A stretch of DNA of 64,000 bases from Hippophae tibetana (Eukaryota > Streptophyta > Magnoliopsida > Rosales > Elaeagnaceae): contig CM072801.1 of the NCBI GenBank assembly GCA_037013495.1, positions 75,687,816 through 75,751,815 on the forward strand, given 5' to 3'. Positions 13,001 to 27,841 of this stretch are shown here, one piece after another; within the stretch, counting starts at the first letter, position 1, and each line of letters starts with the position of its first letter. The notes under the pieces were generated by a model, which was not told where the DNA came from, did not search any database, and saw nothing but the letters and a program-made list of their open reading frames with translations. A program made the position numbers and the translations under genes.

Positions 13001-15311
13001 CGAAAGAACAAGAATAGAAAACAAGGCAATATGGTGCGACCAAATTTTAAGACGTCTGTAAGTAGTGTAAACGACGGAATCAGGGTTAAACTATGAGGAT
13101 AGCGAAACTACTACTATAGTGTGTTTTTTATGTATCGAAACGAGCTTTGATTTGATATATTATAATACTTGTTTCGATATACGAGTCAAAAGTTATAATA
13201 GTTTACATTTTCAACCCCAATTGATACCTTCTTATTGATTTGAAATAGTGAACTGCAGAAACTTTCTTGTTTTCTTCAATAACATAGATAGGTTGAACAC
13301 AAAAATGAACAAAACGAGAAAAAGATACCGTGAAAGTAAGGAAAGCTAAGATATGAAATCTAAATGGGAAAAGAATGACAACAAAATTGAAAGAAAACAC
13401 TCGACTTGAAGGACACAATTTAATTCTTTTTTTCTAATTTCTAACTTAAGAAAGCAGAAAACGATCAAAGGACAAATTTTTATGAATCTAAAATTCAAAA
13501 AATTGATAAATAAAGATAGATACACCATTTTCAGCAACCAAGGATATGATACCAAACAATGTAAATCCTTTTGGCAGACAACATATGTACCTAGGAACTC
13601 AAAGAATAAGAAAGGGTGAATTGCGAAAAACATGGTTAAGATGATAGAATTTAAATCCGAAAGAACAAGAATAGAAAAGAAGGCAATAGGGTGCGACCAA
13701 ATTTTAAGACGTCTGTAAGTAGTGTAAACGACGGAATCAGGGTTAAACTATGAGGATAGCGAAACTACTACTATAGTGTGTTTTTTATGTATCGAAACGA
13801 GCTTTGATTTGATATATTATAATACTTGTTTCGATATACGAGTCAAAAGTTATAATAGTTTACAGTTTCAACCCCAATTGATACCTTCTTATTGATTTGA
13901 AATAGTGAACTGCAGAAACTTTCTTGTTTTCTTCAATAACATAGATAGGTTGAATACAAAAATGAACAAAACGAGAAAAAGATACCGTGAAAGTAAGGAA
14001 AGCTAAGATATGAAATCTAAATGGGAAAAGAATGACAACAAAATTGAAAGAAAACACTCGACTTGAAGGACACAATTTAATTCTTTTTAATGATTTTTGA
14101 CTAAAGAAAGGAGAAAACGATCAAAGGACAAATTGTTTTAAATCTAAAATTCAAAAAATAGATAAATAAAGATAGATACACCATTTTCAGCAACCAAGGA
14201 TATGATACCAAACAAGGTAAATCCTTTTTGTAGACAACATATGTACCTAGTAATCCAAAGAATAAGAAAGGTTGAATTGCTAAAAACATGGTTAAGATGA
14301 TAGAATTGGAATCCCAAAGAACAAGAATAGAAAACAAGGCAATAGGGTGCGACCAAATTTTAAGACGTCTCTAAGTAGTGTAAACGACGGAATCAGGGTT
14401 AAATATGAGGATAGCAAAACTACTGCTATAGTGTGTTTTTTATGTATCGAAACGAGCTTCGATTTGATATATTATAATAATTGTTTCGATATACGACTTA
14501 AAAGTTATAACAGTTTAAAGTTTCATCCCCAATTGATAACTTCTTATTGTTTTTAAATAGTAAACTTTAGTAACTTTCTTCTTTTTCTTCAATAACATAG
14601 ATAGGTTGAATACAAAAATGAAAAAAACGAGAAAAAGATACCGTGAAAGTAAGGAAAGCTAAGAAATGAAATCTAAATGGGAAAAGAATGACAACAAAAT
14701 TGAAAGAAAACACTCGACTTGAAGGACATAATTTAATTATTTTTAATGATTTTTGACTAAAGAAAGGAGAAAACGATCAAAGGACAAATTTTTGTAAATC
14801 TAAAATTCAAAAAATTGATAAATAAAGATAGATACACCATTTTCAGCAACCAAGGATATGATACCAAACAATGTAAATCCTTTTGGCAGACAACATATGT
14901 ACCTAGGAACTCAAAGAATAAGAAAGGTTGTATTGCTAAAAACATGGTTAAGATGATACAATTTGAATCCGAAAGAACAAGAATAGAAAACAAGGCAATA
15001 TGGTGCGACCAAATTTTAAGACGTCTCTAAGTAGTGTAAACGACGGAATCAGGGTTAAATAATAGGATAGCAAAACTACTGCTATAATGTGTTTTTTATG
15101 TATCGAAACGAGCTTCGATTTGATATATTATAATACTTGTTTCGATATACGTGTCAAAAGTTATAATAGTGTACAGTTTCAAACCCAATTGATAACTTCT
15201 TATTGATTTGAAATAGTGAACTGCAGTAACTTTCTTGTTTTTTTCAATAACATAGATAGGTTGAACACAAAAATGAAATAACGAGAAAAACATACCGTGA
15301 AAGTAAGGAAA
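10067..15311 (+). repeat. 8-monomer higher-order repeat, copy 2 (5,245 bp)
   Basis: Second tandem copy, anchors 10423, 11079, 11735, 12388, 13045, 13702, 14358 and 15014. It is nearly identical to the preceding block up to about 15,100. The final 200 bp switch to a variant resembling 6,572-6,800 and 11,817-12,050 (ATAATAGTG and CTTATTG in place of ATAAAAGTG and CTTACTG). Copy number is therefore two complete units. The closing junction was made by exchange with a different monomer subtype. Confidence 0.93.
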
Positions 15312-18300
15312 CTAAGAAATGAAATCTAAATAGGAAAAGAATGACAACAAAATTGAAAGAAAACACTCGACTTGAAGGACACAATTTAATTCTTTTTTCT
15401 AATTTCTAAATTAAGAAAGAAGAAAACGATCAAAGGACAAATTTTTATAAATCTAAAATTCAAAAAATTGATAAATAAAGATAGATACACCATTTTCAGC
15501 AACCAAGGCTATGATACCAAACTATGTAAATCCTTTTGGCAGACAACATATGTTCCTAGGAACTCAAAGAATAAGAAAGGGTGAATTGCAAAAAACATGG
15601 TTAAGATGATAGAATTGGAATCCGAAAGAACAAGAATAGAAAAGAAGGCAATAGGGTGCGACCAAATTTTAAGACGTCTGTAAGTAGTGTAAACGACGGA
15701 ATCAGGGTTAAACTATGAGGATAGCGAAACTACTGCTATAGTGTGTTTTTTATGTATCGAAACGAGCTTTGATTTGATATATTATAATACTTGTTTCGAT
15801 ATACGAGTCAAAAGTTATAATAGTTTATAGTTTCAACCCCAATTGATACCTTCTTATTGATTTGAAATAGTGAACTGCAGAAACTTTCTTGTTTTCTTCA
15901 ATAACATAGATAGGTTGAACACAAAAATGAACAAAACGAGAAAAAGATACCGTGAAAGTAAGGAAAGCTAAGAAATGAAATCTAAATGGGAAAAGAATGA
16001 CAACAAAATTGAAAGAAAACACTCGACTTGAAGGACACAATTTAATTCTTTTTTTCTAATTTCTAACTTAAGAATGCAGAAAACGATCAAAGGACAAATT
16101 TTTATAAATCTAAAATTCAAAAAATTGATAAATAAAGATAGATACACCATTTTCAGCAACCAAGGATATGATACCAAACAATGTAAATCCTTTTGGCAGA
16201 CAACATATGTACCTAGGAACTCAAAGAATAAGAAAGGTTGTATTGCTAAAAACATGGTTAAGATGATACAATTTGAATCCGAAAGAACAAGAATAGAAAA
16301 CAAGGCAATATGGTGCGACCAAATTTTAAGACGTCTGTAAGTAGTGTAAACGACGGAATCAGGGTTAAACTATGAGGATAGCGAAACTACTACTATAGTG
16401 TGTTTTTTTGTATCGAAACGAGCTTTGATTTGATATATTATAATACTTGTTTCGATATACGAGTCAAAAGTTATAATAGTTTACAGTTTCAACCCCAATT
16501 GATACCTTCTTATTGATTTGAAATAGTGAACTGCAGAAACTTTCTTGTTTTCTTCAATAACATAGATAGGTTGAACACAAAAATGAACAAAACGAGAAAA
16601 AGATACCGTGAAAGTAAGGAAAGCTAAGATATGAAATCTAAATGGGAAAAGAATGACAACAAAATTGAATGAAAACACTCGACTTGAAGGACACAATTTA
16701 ATTCTTTTTTTCTAATTTCTAACTTAAGAAAGCAGAAAACGATCAAAGGACAAATTTTTATGAATCTAAAATTCAAAAAATTGATAAATAAAGATAGATA
16801 CACCATTTTCAACAACCAAGGATATGATACCAAACAATATAAATCCTTTTGGCAGACAACATATGTACCTAGGAACTCAAAGAATAAGAAAGGTTGTATT
16901 GCTAAAAACATGGTTAAGATGATACAATTTGAATCCGAAAGAACAAGAATAGAAAACAAGGCAATATGGTGCGACCAAATTTTAAGACGTCTGTAAGTAG
17001 TGTAAACGACGGAATCAGGGTTAAACTATGAGGATAGCGAAACTACTACTATAGTGTGTTTTTTATGTATCGAAACGAGCTTTGATTTGATATATTATAA
17101 TACTTGTTTCGATATACGAGTCAAAAGTTATAATAGTTTACAGTTTCAACCCCAATTGATACCTTCTTATTGATTTGAAATAGTGAACTGCAGAAACTTT
17201 CTTGTTTTCTTCAATAACATAGATAGGTTGAACACAAAAATGAACAAAACGAGAAAAAGATACCGTGAAAGTAAGGAAAGCTAAGATATGAAATCTAAAT
17301 GGGAAAAGAATGACAACAAAATTGAAAGAAAACACTCGACTTGAAGGACACAATTTAATTCTTTTTTTCTAATTTCTAACTTAAGAAAGCAGAAAACGAT
17401 CAAAGGACAAATTTTTATGAATCTAAAATTCAAAAAATTGATAAATAAAGATAGATACACCATTTTCAGCAACCAAGGATATGATACCAAACAATGTAAA
17501 TCCTTTTGGCAGACAACATATGTACCTAGGAACTCAAAGAATAAGAAAGGGTGAATTGCGAAAAACATGGTTAAGATGATAGAATTTAAATCCGAAAGAA
17601 CAAGAATAGAAAAGAAGGCAATAGGGTGCGACCAAATTTTAAGACGTCTGTAAGTAGTGTAAACGACGGAATCAGGGTTAAACTATGAGGATAGCGAAAC
17701 TACTACTACAGTGTGTTTTTTATGTATCGAAACGAGCTTTGATTTGATATATTATAATACTTGTTTCGATATACGAGTCAAAAGTTATAATAGTTTACAG
17801 TTTCAACCCCAATTGATACCTTCTTATTGATTTGAAATAGTGAACTGCAGAAACTTTCTTGTTTTCTTCAATAACATAGATAGGTTGAACACAAAAATGA
17901 ACAAAACGAGAAAAAGATACCGTGAAAGTAAGGAAAGCTAAGATATGAAATCTAAATGGGAAAAGAATGACAACAAAATTGAAAGAAAACACTCGACTTG
18001 AAGGACACAATTTAATTCTTTTTAATGATTTTTGACTAAAGAAAGGAGAAAACGATCAAAGGACAAATTGTTTTAAATCTAAAATTCAAAAAATAGATAA
18101 ATAAAGATAGATACACCATTTTCAGCAACCAAGGATATGATACCAAACAAGGTAAATCCTTTTTGTAGACAACATATGTACCTAGTAACTCAAAGAATAA
18201 GAAACGTTGAATTGCTAAAAACATGGTTAAGATGATAGAATTGGAATCCGAAAGAACAAGAATAGAAAACAAGGCAATAGGGTGCGACAAAATTTTAAGA

Positions 18301-21300
18301 CGTCTCTAAGTAGTGTAAACGACGGAATCAGGGTTAAATATGAGGATAGCAAAACTACTGCTATAGTGTGTTTTTTATGTATCGAAACGAGCTTCGATTT
18401 GATATATTATAATAATTGTTTCGATATACGACTTAAAAGTTATAACAGTTTAAAGTTTCAACCCCAATTGATAACTTCTTATTGTTTTTAAATAGTAAAC
18501 TTTAGTAACTTTCTTCTTTTTTTTCAATAACATAGATAGGTTGAATACAAAAATGAAAAAAACGAGAAAAAGATACCGTGAAAGTAAGGAAAGCTAAGAA
18601 ATGAAATCTGAATGGGAAAAGAATGACAACAAAATTGAAAGAAAACACTCGACTTGAAGGACACAATTTAATTCTTTTTTTCTAATTTCTAACTTAAGAA
18701 AGCAGAAAACGATCAAAGGACAAATTTTTGTAAATCTAAAATTCAAAAAATTGATAAATAAAGATAGATACACCATTTTTAGCAACCAAGGATATGATAC
18801 CAAACAATGTAAATCCTTTTGGCAGACAACATATGTACCTAGGAACTCAAAGAATAAGAAAGGTTGTATTGCTAAAAACATGGTTAAGATGATACAATTT
18901 GAATCCGAAAGAACAAGAATAGAAAACAAGGCAATATGGTGCGACCAAATTTTAAGACGTCTCTAAGTAGTGTAAACGACGGAATCAGGGTTAAATAATA
19001 GGATAGCAAAACTACTGCTATAATGTGTTTTTTATATATCGAAACGAGCTTCGATTTGATATATTATAATACTTGTTTCGATATACGTGTCAAAAGTTAT
19101 AATAGTGTACAGTTTCAAACCCAATTGATAACTTCTTATTGATTTGAAATAGTGAACTGCAGTAACTTTCTTGTTTTTTTCAATAACATAGATAGGTTGA
19201 TCACAAAAATGAAAATAACGCGAAAAACATACCGTGAAAGTAAGGAAACTAAGAAATGAAATCTAAATGGGAAAAGAATGACAACAAAATTGAAAGAAAA
19301 CACTCGACTTGAAGGACACAATTTAATTCTTTTTTCTAATTTCTAAATTAAGAAAGAAGAAAACGATCAAAGGACAAATTTTTATAAATCTAAAATTCAA
19401 AAAATTGATAAATAAAGATAGATACACCATTTTCAGCAACCAAGGCTATGATACCAAACTATGTAAATCCTTTTGGCAGACAACAGATGTTCCTAGGAAC
19501 TCAAAGAATAAGAAAGGGTGAATTGCGAAAAACATGGTTAAGATGATAGAATTGGAATCCGAAAGAACAAGAATAGAAAAGAAGGCAATAGGGTGCGACC
19601 AAATTTTAAGACGTCTGTAAGTAGTGTAAACGACGGAATCAGGGTTAAACTATGAGGATAGCGAAACTACTGCTATAGTGTGTTTTTTATGTATCGAAAC
19701 GAGCTTTGATTTGATATATTATAATACTTGTTTCGATATACGAGTCAAAAGTTATAATAGTTTACAGTTTCAACCCCAATTGATACCTTCTTATTGATTT
19801 GAAATAGTGAACTGCAGAAACTTTCTTGTTTTCTTCAATAACATAGATAGGTTGAACACAAAAATGAACAAAACGAGAAAAAGATACCGTGAAAGTAAGG
19901 AAAGCTAAGATATGAAATCTAAATGGGAAAAGAATGACAACAAAATTGAAAGAAAACACTCGACTTGAAGGACATAATTTAATTATTTTTAATGATTTTT
20001 GACTAAAGAAAGGAGAAAACGATCAAAGGACAAATTTTTTTAAATCTAAAATTCAAAAAATAGATAAATAAAGATAGATACACCATTTTCAGCAACCAAG
20101 GATATGATACCAAACAAGGTAAATCCTTTTTGGAGACAACATATGTACCTAGTAACTCAAAGAATAAGAAAGGTTGAATTGCTAAAAACATGGTTAAGAT
20201 GATAGAATTGGAATCCGAAAGAACAAGAATAGAAAACAAGGCAATAGGGTGCAACCAAATTTTAAGACGTCTCTAAGTAGTGTAAACGACGGAATCAGGG
20301 TTAAATATGAGGATAGCAAAACTACTACTATAGTGTGTTTTTTATGTATCGAAACGAGCTTCGATTTGATATATTATAATAATTGTTTCGATATACGACT
20401 TAAAAGTTATAACAGTTTAAAGTTTCAACCCCAATTGATAACTTCTTATTGTTTTTAAATAGTAAACTTTAGTAACTTTCTTCTTTTTTTTCAATAACAT
20501 AAATAGGTTGAATACAAAAATGAAAAAAACGAGAAAAAGATACCGTGAAAGTAAGGAAAGCTAAGAAATGAAATCTAAATGGGAAAAGAATGACAACAAA
20601 ATTGAAAGAAAACACTCGACTTGAAGGACACAATTTAATTCTTTTTTTCTAATTTCTAACTTAAGAAAGCAGAAAACGATCAAAGGACAAATTTTTCTAA
20701 ATCTAAAATTCAAAAAATTGATAAATAAAGATAGATACACCATTTTCAGCAACCAAGGATATGATACCAAACAATGTAAATCCTTTTGGCAGACAACATA
20801 TGTACCTAGGAACTCAAAGAATAAGAAAGGTTGTATTGCTAAAAACATGGTTAAGATGATACAATTTGAATCCGAAAGAACAAGAATAGAAAACAAGGCA
20901 ATAGGGTGCGACCAAATTTTAAGACGTCTGTAAGTAGTGTAAACGACGGAATCAGGGTTAAACTATGAGGATAGCGAAACTACTGCTATAGTGTGTTTTT
21001 AATGTATCGTAACGAGCTTTGATTTGATATATTATAATACTTGTTTCTATATACGAGTCAAAAGTTATAATAGTTTACAGTTTCAACCCCAATTGATACC
21101 TTCTTATTGATTTGAAATAGTGAACTGCAGAAACTTTCTTGTTTTCTTCAATAACATAGATAGGTTGAACACAAAAATGAAATAACGAGAAAAAGATACC
21201 GTGAAAGTAAGGAAACTAAGAAATGAAATCTAAATGGGAAAAGAATGACAACAAAATTGAAAGAAAACACTCGACTTGAAGGACACAATTTAATTCTTTT

Positions 21301-22223
21301 TTCTAATTTTTAAATTAAGAAAGAAGAAAACGATCAAAGGACAAATTTTTATAAATCTAAAATTCAAAAAATTGATAAATAAAGATAGATACACCATTTT
21401 CAGCAACCAAGGATATGATACCAAACAAGGTAAATCCTTTTTGTAGACAACATATGTACCTAGTAACTCAAAGAATAAGAAAGGTTCAATTGCTAAAAAC
21501 ATGGTTAAGATGATAGAATTGGAATCCCAAAGAACAAGAATAGAAAACAAGGCAATAGGGTGCGACCAAATTTTAAGACGTCTCTAAGTAGTGTAAACGA
21601 CGGAATCAGGGTTAAATATGAGGATAGCAAAACTACTGCTATAGTGTGTTTTTTATGTATCGAAACGAGCTTCGATTTGATATATTATAATACTTGTTTC
21701 GATATACGTGTCAAAAGTTATAACAGTGTACAGTTTCAACCCCAATTGATAACTTCTTATTGATTTGAAATAGTGAACTGTAGTAACTTTCTTGTTTTTT
21801 TCAATAACATAGATAGGTTGAACACAAAAATGAAATAACGAGAAAAAGATACCGTGAAAGTAAGGAAACTATGAAATGAAATCCAAATAGGAAAAGAATG
21901 ACAACAAAATTCAAAGAAAACACTTGACTTGAAGGACACAATTTAATTCTTTTTTCTGATTTCTCAATTAAGAAAGCAGAAAACGATCAAAGGACAAATT
22001 TTTATAAATCTAAAATTCAAAAACTAGATAAATGAAGATAGATACACCATTTTCAGCAACCAAGGCTATGATACCAAACAATGTAAATCCTTTTGGCGGA
22101 CAACATATGTACCTAGGAACTCAAAGAATAAGAAAGGTTGAATTGCTAAAAACATGGTTCAGATGATAGAATTGGAATCCGAAAGAACAAGAATCGAAAA
22201 CAAGGCAATAGGGTGCGACCAAA
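15312..22223 (+). repeat. 656-bp satellite array, partial third higher-order unit and mixed monomers
   Basis: Full-length monomers with anchors 15667, 16324, 16980, 17637, 18293, 18950, 19604, 20260, 20917 and 21571. Bases 15,312 to about 16,700 follow 12,033-13,420 at an offset of 3,279 bp. From about 17,138 the match continues at 3,935 bp, so one extra monomer (about 16,481-17,137) has been added. After about 20,990 the monomers become more variable (TGTATCGTAACGAG near 21,003, TTCTCAATTAAG near 21,962). They lead into the alternating long and short region. No gene is seen. Confidence 0.93.
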
Positions 22224-22880
22224 TTTTAAGACGTTTGTAAGTAGTGTAAACGACGGAATATGAGTTAAATTATGAGGATATCAAAACTACTGCTATAGTA
22301 TGTTTATTTTATGTATCGAAACGAGCTTTGATTTGATATATTATAATAATTGTTTCGATATACGACTTAAAAGTTATAACAGTTTACAGTTTCAACGCCA
22401 ATTGATGACTTCTTATTGATTTGAAATAGTGAACTGCAGAAACTTTCTTGTTTTCTTCAATAACATAGATAGGTTGAACACAAAAATGAAAAAAACGAGA
22501 AAAAGATACCGTGAAAGTAAGGAAATCTAAGAAATGAAATCTAAATGGGAAAAGAATGACAACAAAATTGAAAGAAAACACTCAACTTGATGGACATAAT
22601 TTAATAATTTTTAATGATTTTTGTCAAAAGAAAGAATAAAATGATCAAAGGACAAATTTTTATAAATCTAAAATTCAAAAATAGATAAATAAAGATAGAT
22701 ACACCATTTTCAGCAACCAATAATATGATACCAAACAATGTAAATCCTTTTGGTGGACAACATATGTACCTAGTAACTCAAAGAATAAGAAAGGCTGAAT
22801 TGCTAAAAACATGGTTAAGATGATAAAATTGGAATCCGAAAGAACAAGAATAGAAAACAAGGCAATAGGGTGTGACCAAA

Positions 22881-23220
22881 TTTTAAAACGTCTGTAAGTA
22901 GTGTAAATGATGGAATCTAGGTTAAAATACGAGGATAACAAAATTTTGCTATAGTGTGTTTTTTTTAATTATCAAAACGAGCTTCAATTAGATATATTAC
23001 AATAGTATTTTCGATGCACGAGTCAATAGTTATAATTGTGTAAAAATTCTGCCCCAATTGATAACTTCTTTTTGTTTTGAAATTGTGAACTGTAGTAACT
23101 TTCTTGTTTTTTTCAAAAACATAGATAGGTTGAACATAAAAATTAAATAACGAAAAAAATACTGTGAAATAACGGAAAGCTACGAAATTAAATCCAACAA
23201 AGCAATATGGTGTGACCAAA
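22881..23220 (+). repeat. Half-length satellite monomer S1 (340 bp)
   Basis: About 316 bp are missing relative to a full monomer. Sequence runs from AAATCCAA directly into CAAAGCAATATGG, which normally lie near the two ends of the purine-rich half. It is the first of two short subtypes, marked by AAATTAAATAACG followed by GAAATAACGG. Confidence 0.92.
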
Positions 23221-23880
23221 TTTTAAGACGTCTGTAAGTAGTGTAAAAGATGGGATCTCGTTTAAAATATGAGGATAGCAAAACTACTACTAGAGTTTGT
23301 GTTTTTATGTATCGAAACGAGCTTCGATTTGATATATTATAATATTCGTGACTATATATGAGTCAAACGTTATAACAGTTTAAAGTTTCAATCCCAATTG
23401 ATAACTTCTTATTGTTTTTAAATAGTAAACTTTAGTAACTTTCTTCTTTTTTTCAATAACATAGATAGGTTTAACACAAAAATGAAAAAAAAAACGAGAA
23501 AAAGATACCGTGAAAGTAAGGAAAGCTAAGAAATGAAATCTAAATAGGAAAAGAATAACAGAAAATTTGAAAGAAAACACTCGACTTGAATGACGCAATT
23601 TCATTCTTTTTTCTGATTTCTAACTTAAGAAAGCAGAAAACGATCAAAGGATAAATTTTTATAAATCTAAAATTCAAAAAATAGATAAATAAAGATAGGT
23701 ACACTATTTTCAGAAACCAAGGCTATGATACCAAATAATGTAAATCCTTATGGTGGACAACATATGTACCTAGTAACTTAAAGAATAAGAAAGGTTGAAT
23801 TGCTAAAAACATGGTTAAGATGATAGAATTGGAATCCGAAAGAACAAGAATAGAAAACAAGGCAATAGGGTGCGACCAAA

Positions 23881-24223
23881 TTTTAAAACGACTATAAGTA
23901 GTGTAAATGATGGAATCTAGGTTAAAATACGTGGATAACAAAACTATTGCTATAGTGTGTTTTTTTAATTATCAAAACGAGCTTCAATTAGATATATTAT
24001 AATAGTATTTTCGATGCACGAGTCAATAGTTATAATAGTGTAAAAATTCTACCCCAATTGATAACTTCTTTTTGTTTTGAAATGGTGAACTATAGTAACT
24101 TGCTTATTTTTTTCAAAAACATAGATAGGTTGAACACAAAAATGAAAAAACGAGAAAAAGATACCGTGAAAGTAACGGAAAGGTACGAAATTAAATCCAA
24201 CAAAGCAATATGGTGTGACCAAA
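23881..24223 (+). repeat. Half-length satellite monomer S2 (343 bp)
   Basis: Same deletion scar as S1 but the second short subtype, with ATGAAAAAACGAG, GAAAGTAACGG and AAGGTACG. The 3-bp length difference and fixed substitutions show that the two short units of the module are distinct lineages. Confidence 0.92.
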
Positions 24224-27200
24224 TTTTAAGACGTCTGTAAGTAGTGTAAACGACGGGATCTCGTTTAAAATATGAGGATAGAAAAACTACTACTATAGTT
24301 TGTTTTTTTATGTATCGAAACGAGCTTCGATTTGATATATTACAATTTTCGTGACTATATACGAGTCAAACGTTATAACAGTTTAAAGTTTCTTCCCCAA
24401 TTGATAACTTCTTATTGTTTTTAAATAGTAAACTTTAGTAACTTTTATCTTTTTTTCAATATCATAGATAGGTTGAACACAAAAATGAAAAAAACGAGAA
24501 AAAGATACCGTGAAAGTAAGGAAAGCTAAGAAATCAAATCTAAATAGGAAAAGAATGACAACAAAATTGAAAGAAAACACTCGACTTGAAGGACACAATT
24601 TAATTATTTTTTTCTGATTTCTGAAGAAAGCAGAAAACAATCAAAGGACAAATTTTTATAAATCTAAAATTCAAAAAATAGATAAATAAAGATAGATACA
24701 CCAATTTCAGCAACAAAGGCTATGATACCAAACAATGTAAATCCTTTTGGCGGACAACATATGTACCTAGGAACTTAAAGAATAAGAAAGGTTGAATTGC
24801 TAAAAACATGGTTAAGATGATAGAATTGGAATTCGAAGGAACAAGAATAGAAAACAAGGCAATAGGGTGCGACCAAATTTTAAAACGTTTTTAATTAGTG
24901 TAAACGACCGAATCTGAGTTAAATTATGAGGATATCAAAACTACTCCTATAGTTAGATTTTTTATGTATTGAAACGAGCTTCGATTTGATATATTATAAT
25001 ACTTGTTTCGATATACGAGTCAAAAGTTATAACAGTTTACAGTTTCAACCCCAATTGATAACTTCTTATTGATTTGAAATAGTGAACTGCAGAAACTTTC
25101 TTGTTTTTTTCAATAACATAGATAGGTTGAACACAAAAATGAAAAAAACGAGAAAAAGATACCGTGAAAGTAAGGAAAGCTAAGAAATGAAATCTAAATG
25201 GGAAAAGAATGACAACAAAATTGAAAGAAAACACTCGACTTGAAGGACACAATTTAATTCTTTTTTTCTAATTTCTAACTTAAGAAAGCAGAAAACGATC
25301 AAAGGACAAATTTTTATAAATCTAAAATTCAAAAAATTGATAAATAAAGATAGATACACCATTTTCAGCAACCAAGGATATGATACCAAACAATGTAAAT
25401 CCTTTTGGTAGACAACATATGTACCTAGGAACTCAAAGAATAAGAAAGGTTGTATTGCTAAAAACATGGTTAAGATGATACAATTTGAATCCGAAAGAAC
25501 AAGAATAGAAAACAAGGCAATATGGTGCGACCAAATTTTAAGACGTCTCTAAGTAGTGTAAACGACGGAATCAGGGTTAAATAATAGGATAGCAAAACTA
25601 CTGCTATAATGTGTTTTTTATGTATCGAAACGAGCTTCGATTTGATATATTATAATACTTGTTTCGATATACGTGTCAAAAGTTATAATAGTGTACAGTT
25701 TCAAACCCAATTGATAACTTCTTATTGATTTGAAATAGTGAACTGCAGTAACTTTCTTGTTTTTTTCAATAACATAGATAGGTTGAACACAAAAATGAAA
25801 TAACGAGAAAAAGATACCGTGAAATTAAGGAAACTAAGAAATGAAATCTAAATGGGAAAAGAATGACAACAAAATTGAAAGAAAACACTCGACTTGAAGG
25901 ACACAATTTAATTCTTTTTTCTAATTTCTAAATTAAGAAAGAAGAAAACGATCAAAGGACAAATTTTTATAAATCTAAAATTCAAAAAATTGATAAATAA
26001 AGATAGATACACCATTTTCAGCAACCAAGGCTATGATACCAAACAATTTAAATCCTTTTGGCAGACAACCTATGTTCCTAGGAACTCAAAGAATAAGAAA
26101 GGGTGAATTGCGAAAAACATGGTTAAGATGATAGAATTGGAATCCGAAAGAACAAGAATAGAAAAGAAGGCAATAGGGTGCGACCAAATTTTAAGACGTC
26201 TGTAAGTAGTGTAAACGACGGAATCAGGGTTAAACTATGAGGATAGCGAAACTACTACTATAGTGTGTTTTTTATGTATCGAAACGAGCTTTGATTTGAT
26301 ATATTATAATACTTGTTTCGATATACGAGTCAAAAGTTATAATAGTTTACAGTTTCAACCTCAATTGATACCTTCTTATTGATTTGAAATAGTGAACTGT
26401 AGAAACTTTCTTGTTTTCTTCAATAACATAGATAGGTTGAACACAAAAATGAACAAAACGAGAAAAAGATACTGTGAAAGTAAGGAAAGCTAAGATATGA
26501 AATCTAAATGGGAAAAGAATGACAACAAAATTGAAAGAAAACACTCGACTTGAAGGACACAATTTAATTCTTTTTTTCTAATTTCTAACTTAAGAAAGCA
26601 GAAAACGATCAAAGGACAAATTTTTATGAATCTAAAATTCAAAAAATTGATAAATAAAGATAGATACACCATTTTCAGCAACCAAGGATATGATACCAAA
26701 CAATGTAAATCCTTTTGGCAGACAACATATGTACCTAGGAACTCAAAGAATAAGAAAGGGTGAATTGCGAAAAACATGGTTAAGATGATAGAATTGGAAT
26801 CCGAAAGAACAAGAATAGAAAAGAAGGCAATAGGGTGCGACCAAATTTTAAGACGTCTGTAAGTAGTGTAAACTACGGAATCAGGGTTAAACTATGAGGA
26901 TAGCGAAACTACTGCTATAGTGTGTTTTTTATCTATCGAAACGAGCTTTGATTTGATATATTATAATACTTGTTTCTATATACGAGTCAAAAGTTATAAT
27001 AGTTTACAATTTCAACCCCAATTGATACCTTCTTATTGATTTGAAATAGTGAACTGCAGAAACTTTCTTGTTTTCTTCAATAACATAGATAGGTTGAACA
27101 CAAAAATGAAAAAAACGAGAAAAAGATACCGTGAAAGTAAGGAAATCTAAGAAATGAAATCTAAATGGGAAAAGAATGACAACAAAATTGAAAGAAAACA

Positions 27201-27500
27201 CTCAACTTGATGGACATAATTTAATAATTTTTAATGATTTTTGTCAAAAGAAAGAATAAAACGATCAAAGGACAAATTTTTATAAATCTAAAATTCAAAA
27301 ATAGATAAATAAAGATAGATACACCATTTTCAGCAACCAATAATATGATACCAAACAATGTAAATCCTTTTGGTGGACAACATATGTACCTAGTAACTCA
27401 AAGAATAAGAAAGGCTGAATTGCTAAAAACATGGTTAAGATGATAAAATTGGAATCCGAAAGAACAAGAATAGAAAACAAGGCAATAGAGTGTGACCAAA

Positions 27501-27841
27501 TTTTAAAACGTCTGTAAGTAGTGTAAATGATGGAATCTAGGTTAAAATACGAGGATAACAAAACTTTTGCTATAGTGTGTTTTTTTTAATTATCAAAACG
27601 AGCTTCAATTAGATATATTACAATAGTATTTTCGATGCACGAGTCAATAGTTATAATTGTGTAAAAATTCTGCCCCAATTGATAACTTCTTTTTGTTTTG
27701 AAATTGTGAACTGTAGTAACTTTCTTGTTTTTTTCAAAAACATAGATAGGTTGAACACAAAAATTAAATAACGAAAAAAATACCGTGAAATAACGGAAAG
27801 CTACGAAATTAAATCCAACAAAGAAATATGGTGTAAACAAA
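27501..27841 (+). repeat. Half-length satellite monomer S3 (341 bp)
   Basis: S1 subtype. It ends AAAGAAATATGGTGTAAAC, a variant shared only with the unit at 34,048. That ties the two by recent common descent. Confidence 0.92.

Larger units (their letters stand above)
22224..25370 (+). repeat. Long-short-long-short satellite module, copy A
   Basis: Anchor spacings here are 657, 340, 660, 343, 654 and 658 bp, so full monomers alternate with half-length ones. The module diverges clearly from the left array. It has TTAATTATCAAAACGAG in place of TATGTATCGAAACGAG in the short units, and GTAAATGATGGAATCTAGG in the flanks of long units. Three further copies start near 26,846, 33,393 and 43,864. This copy carries the longer form at about 24,500-24,560, without the 45-bp loss seen in copies B and C. 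Confidence 0.92.
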
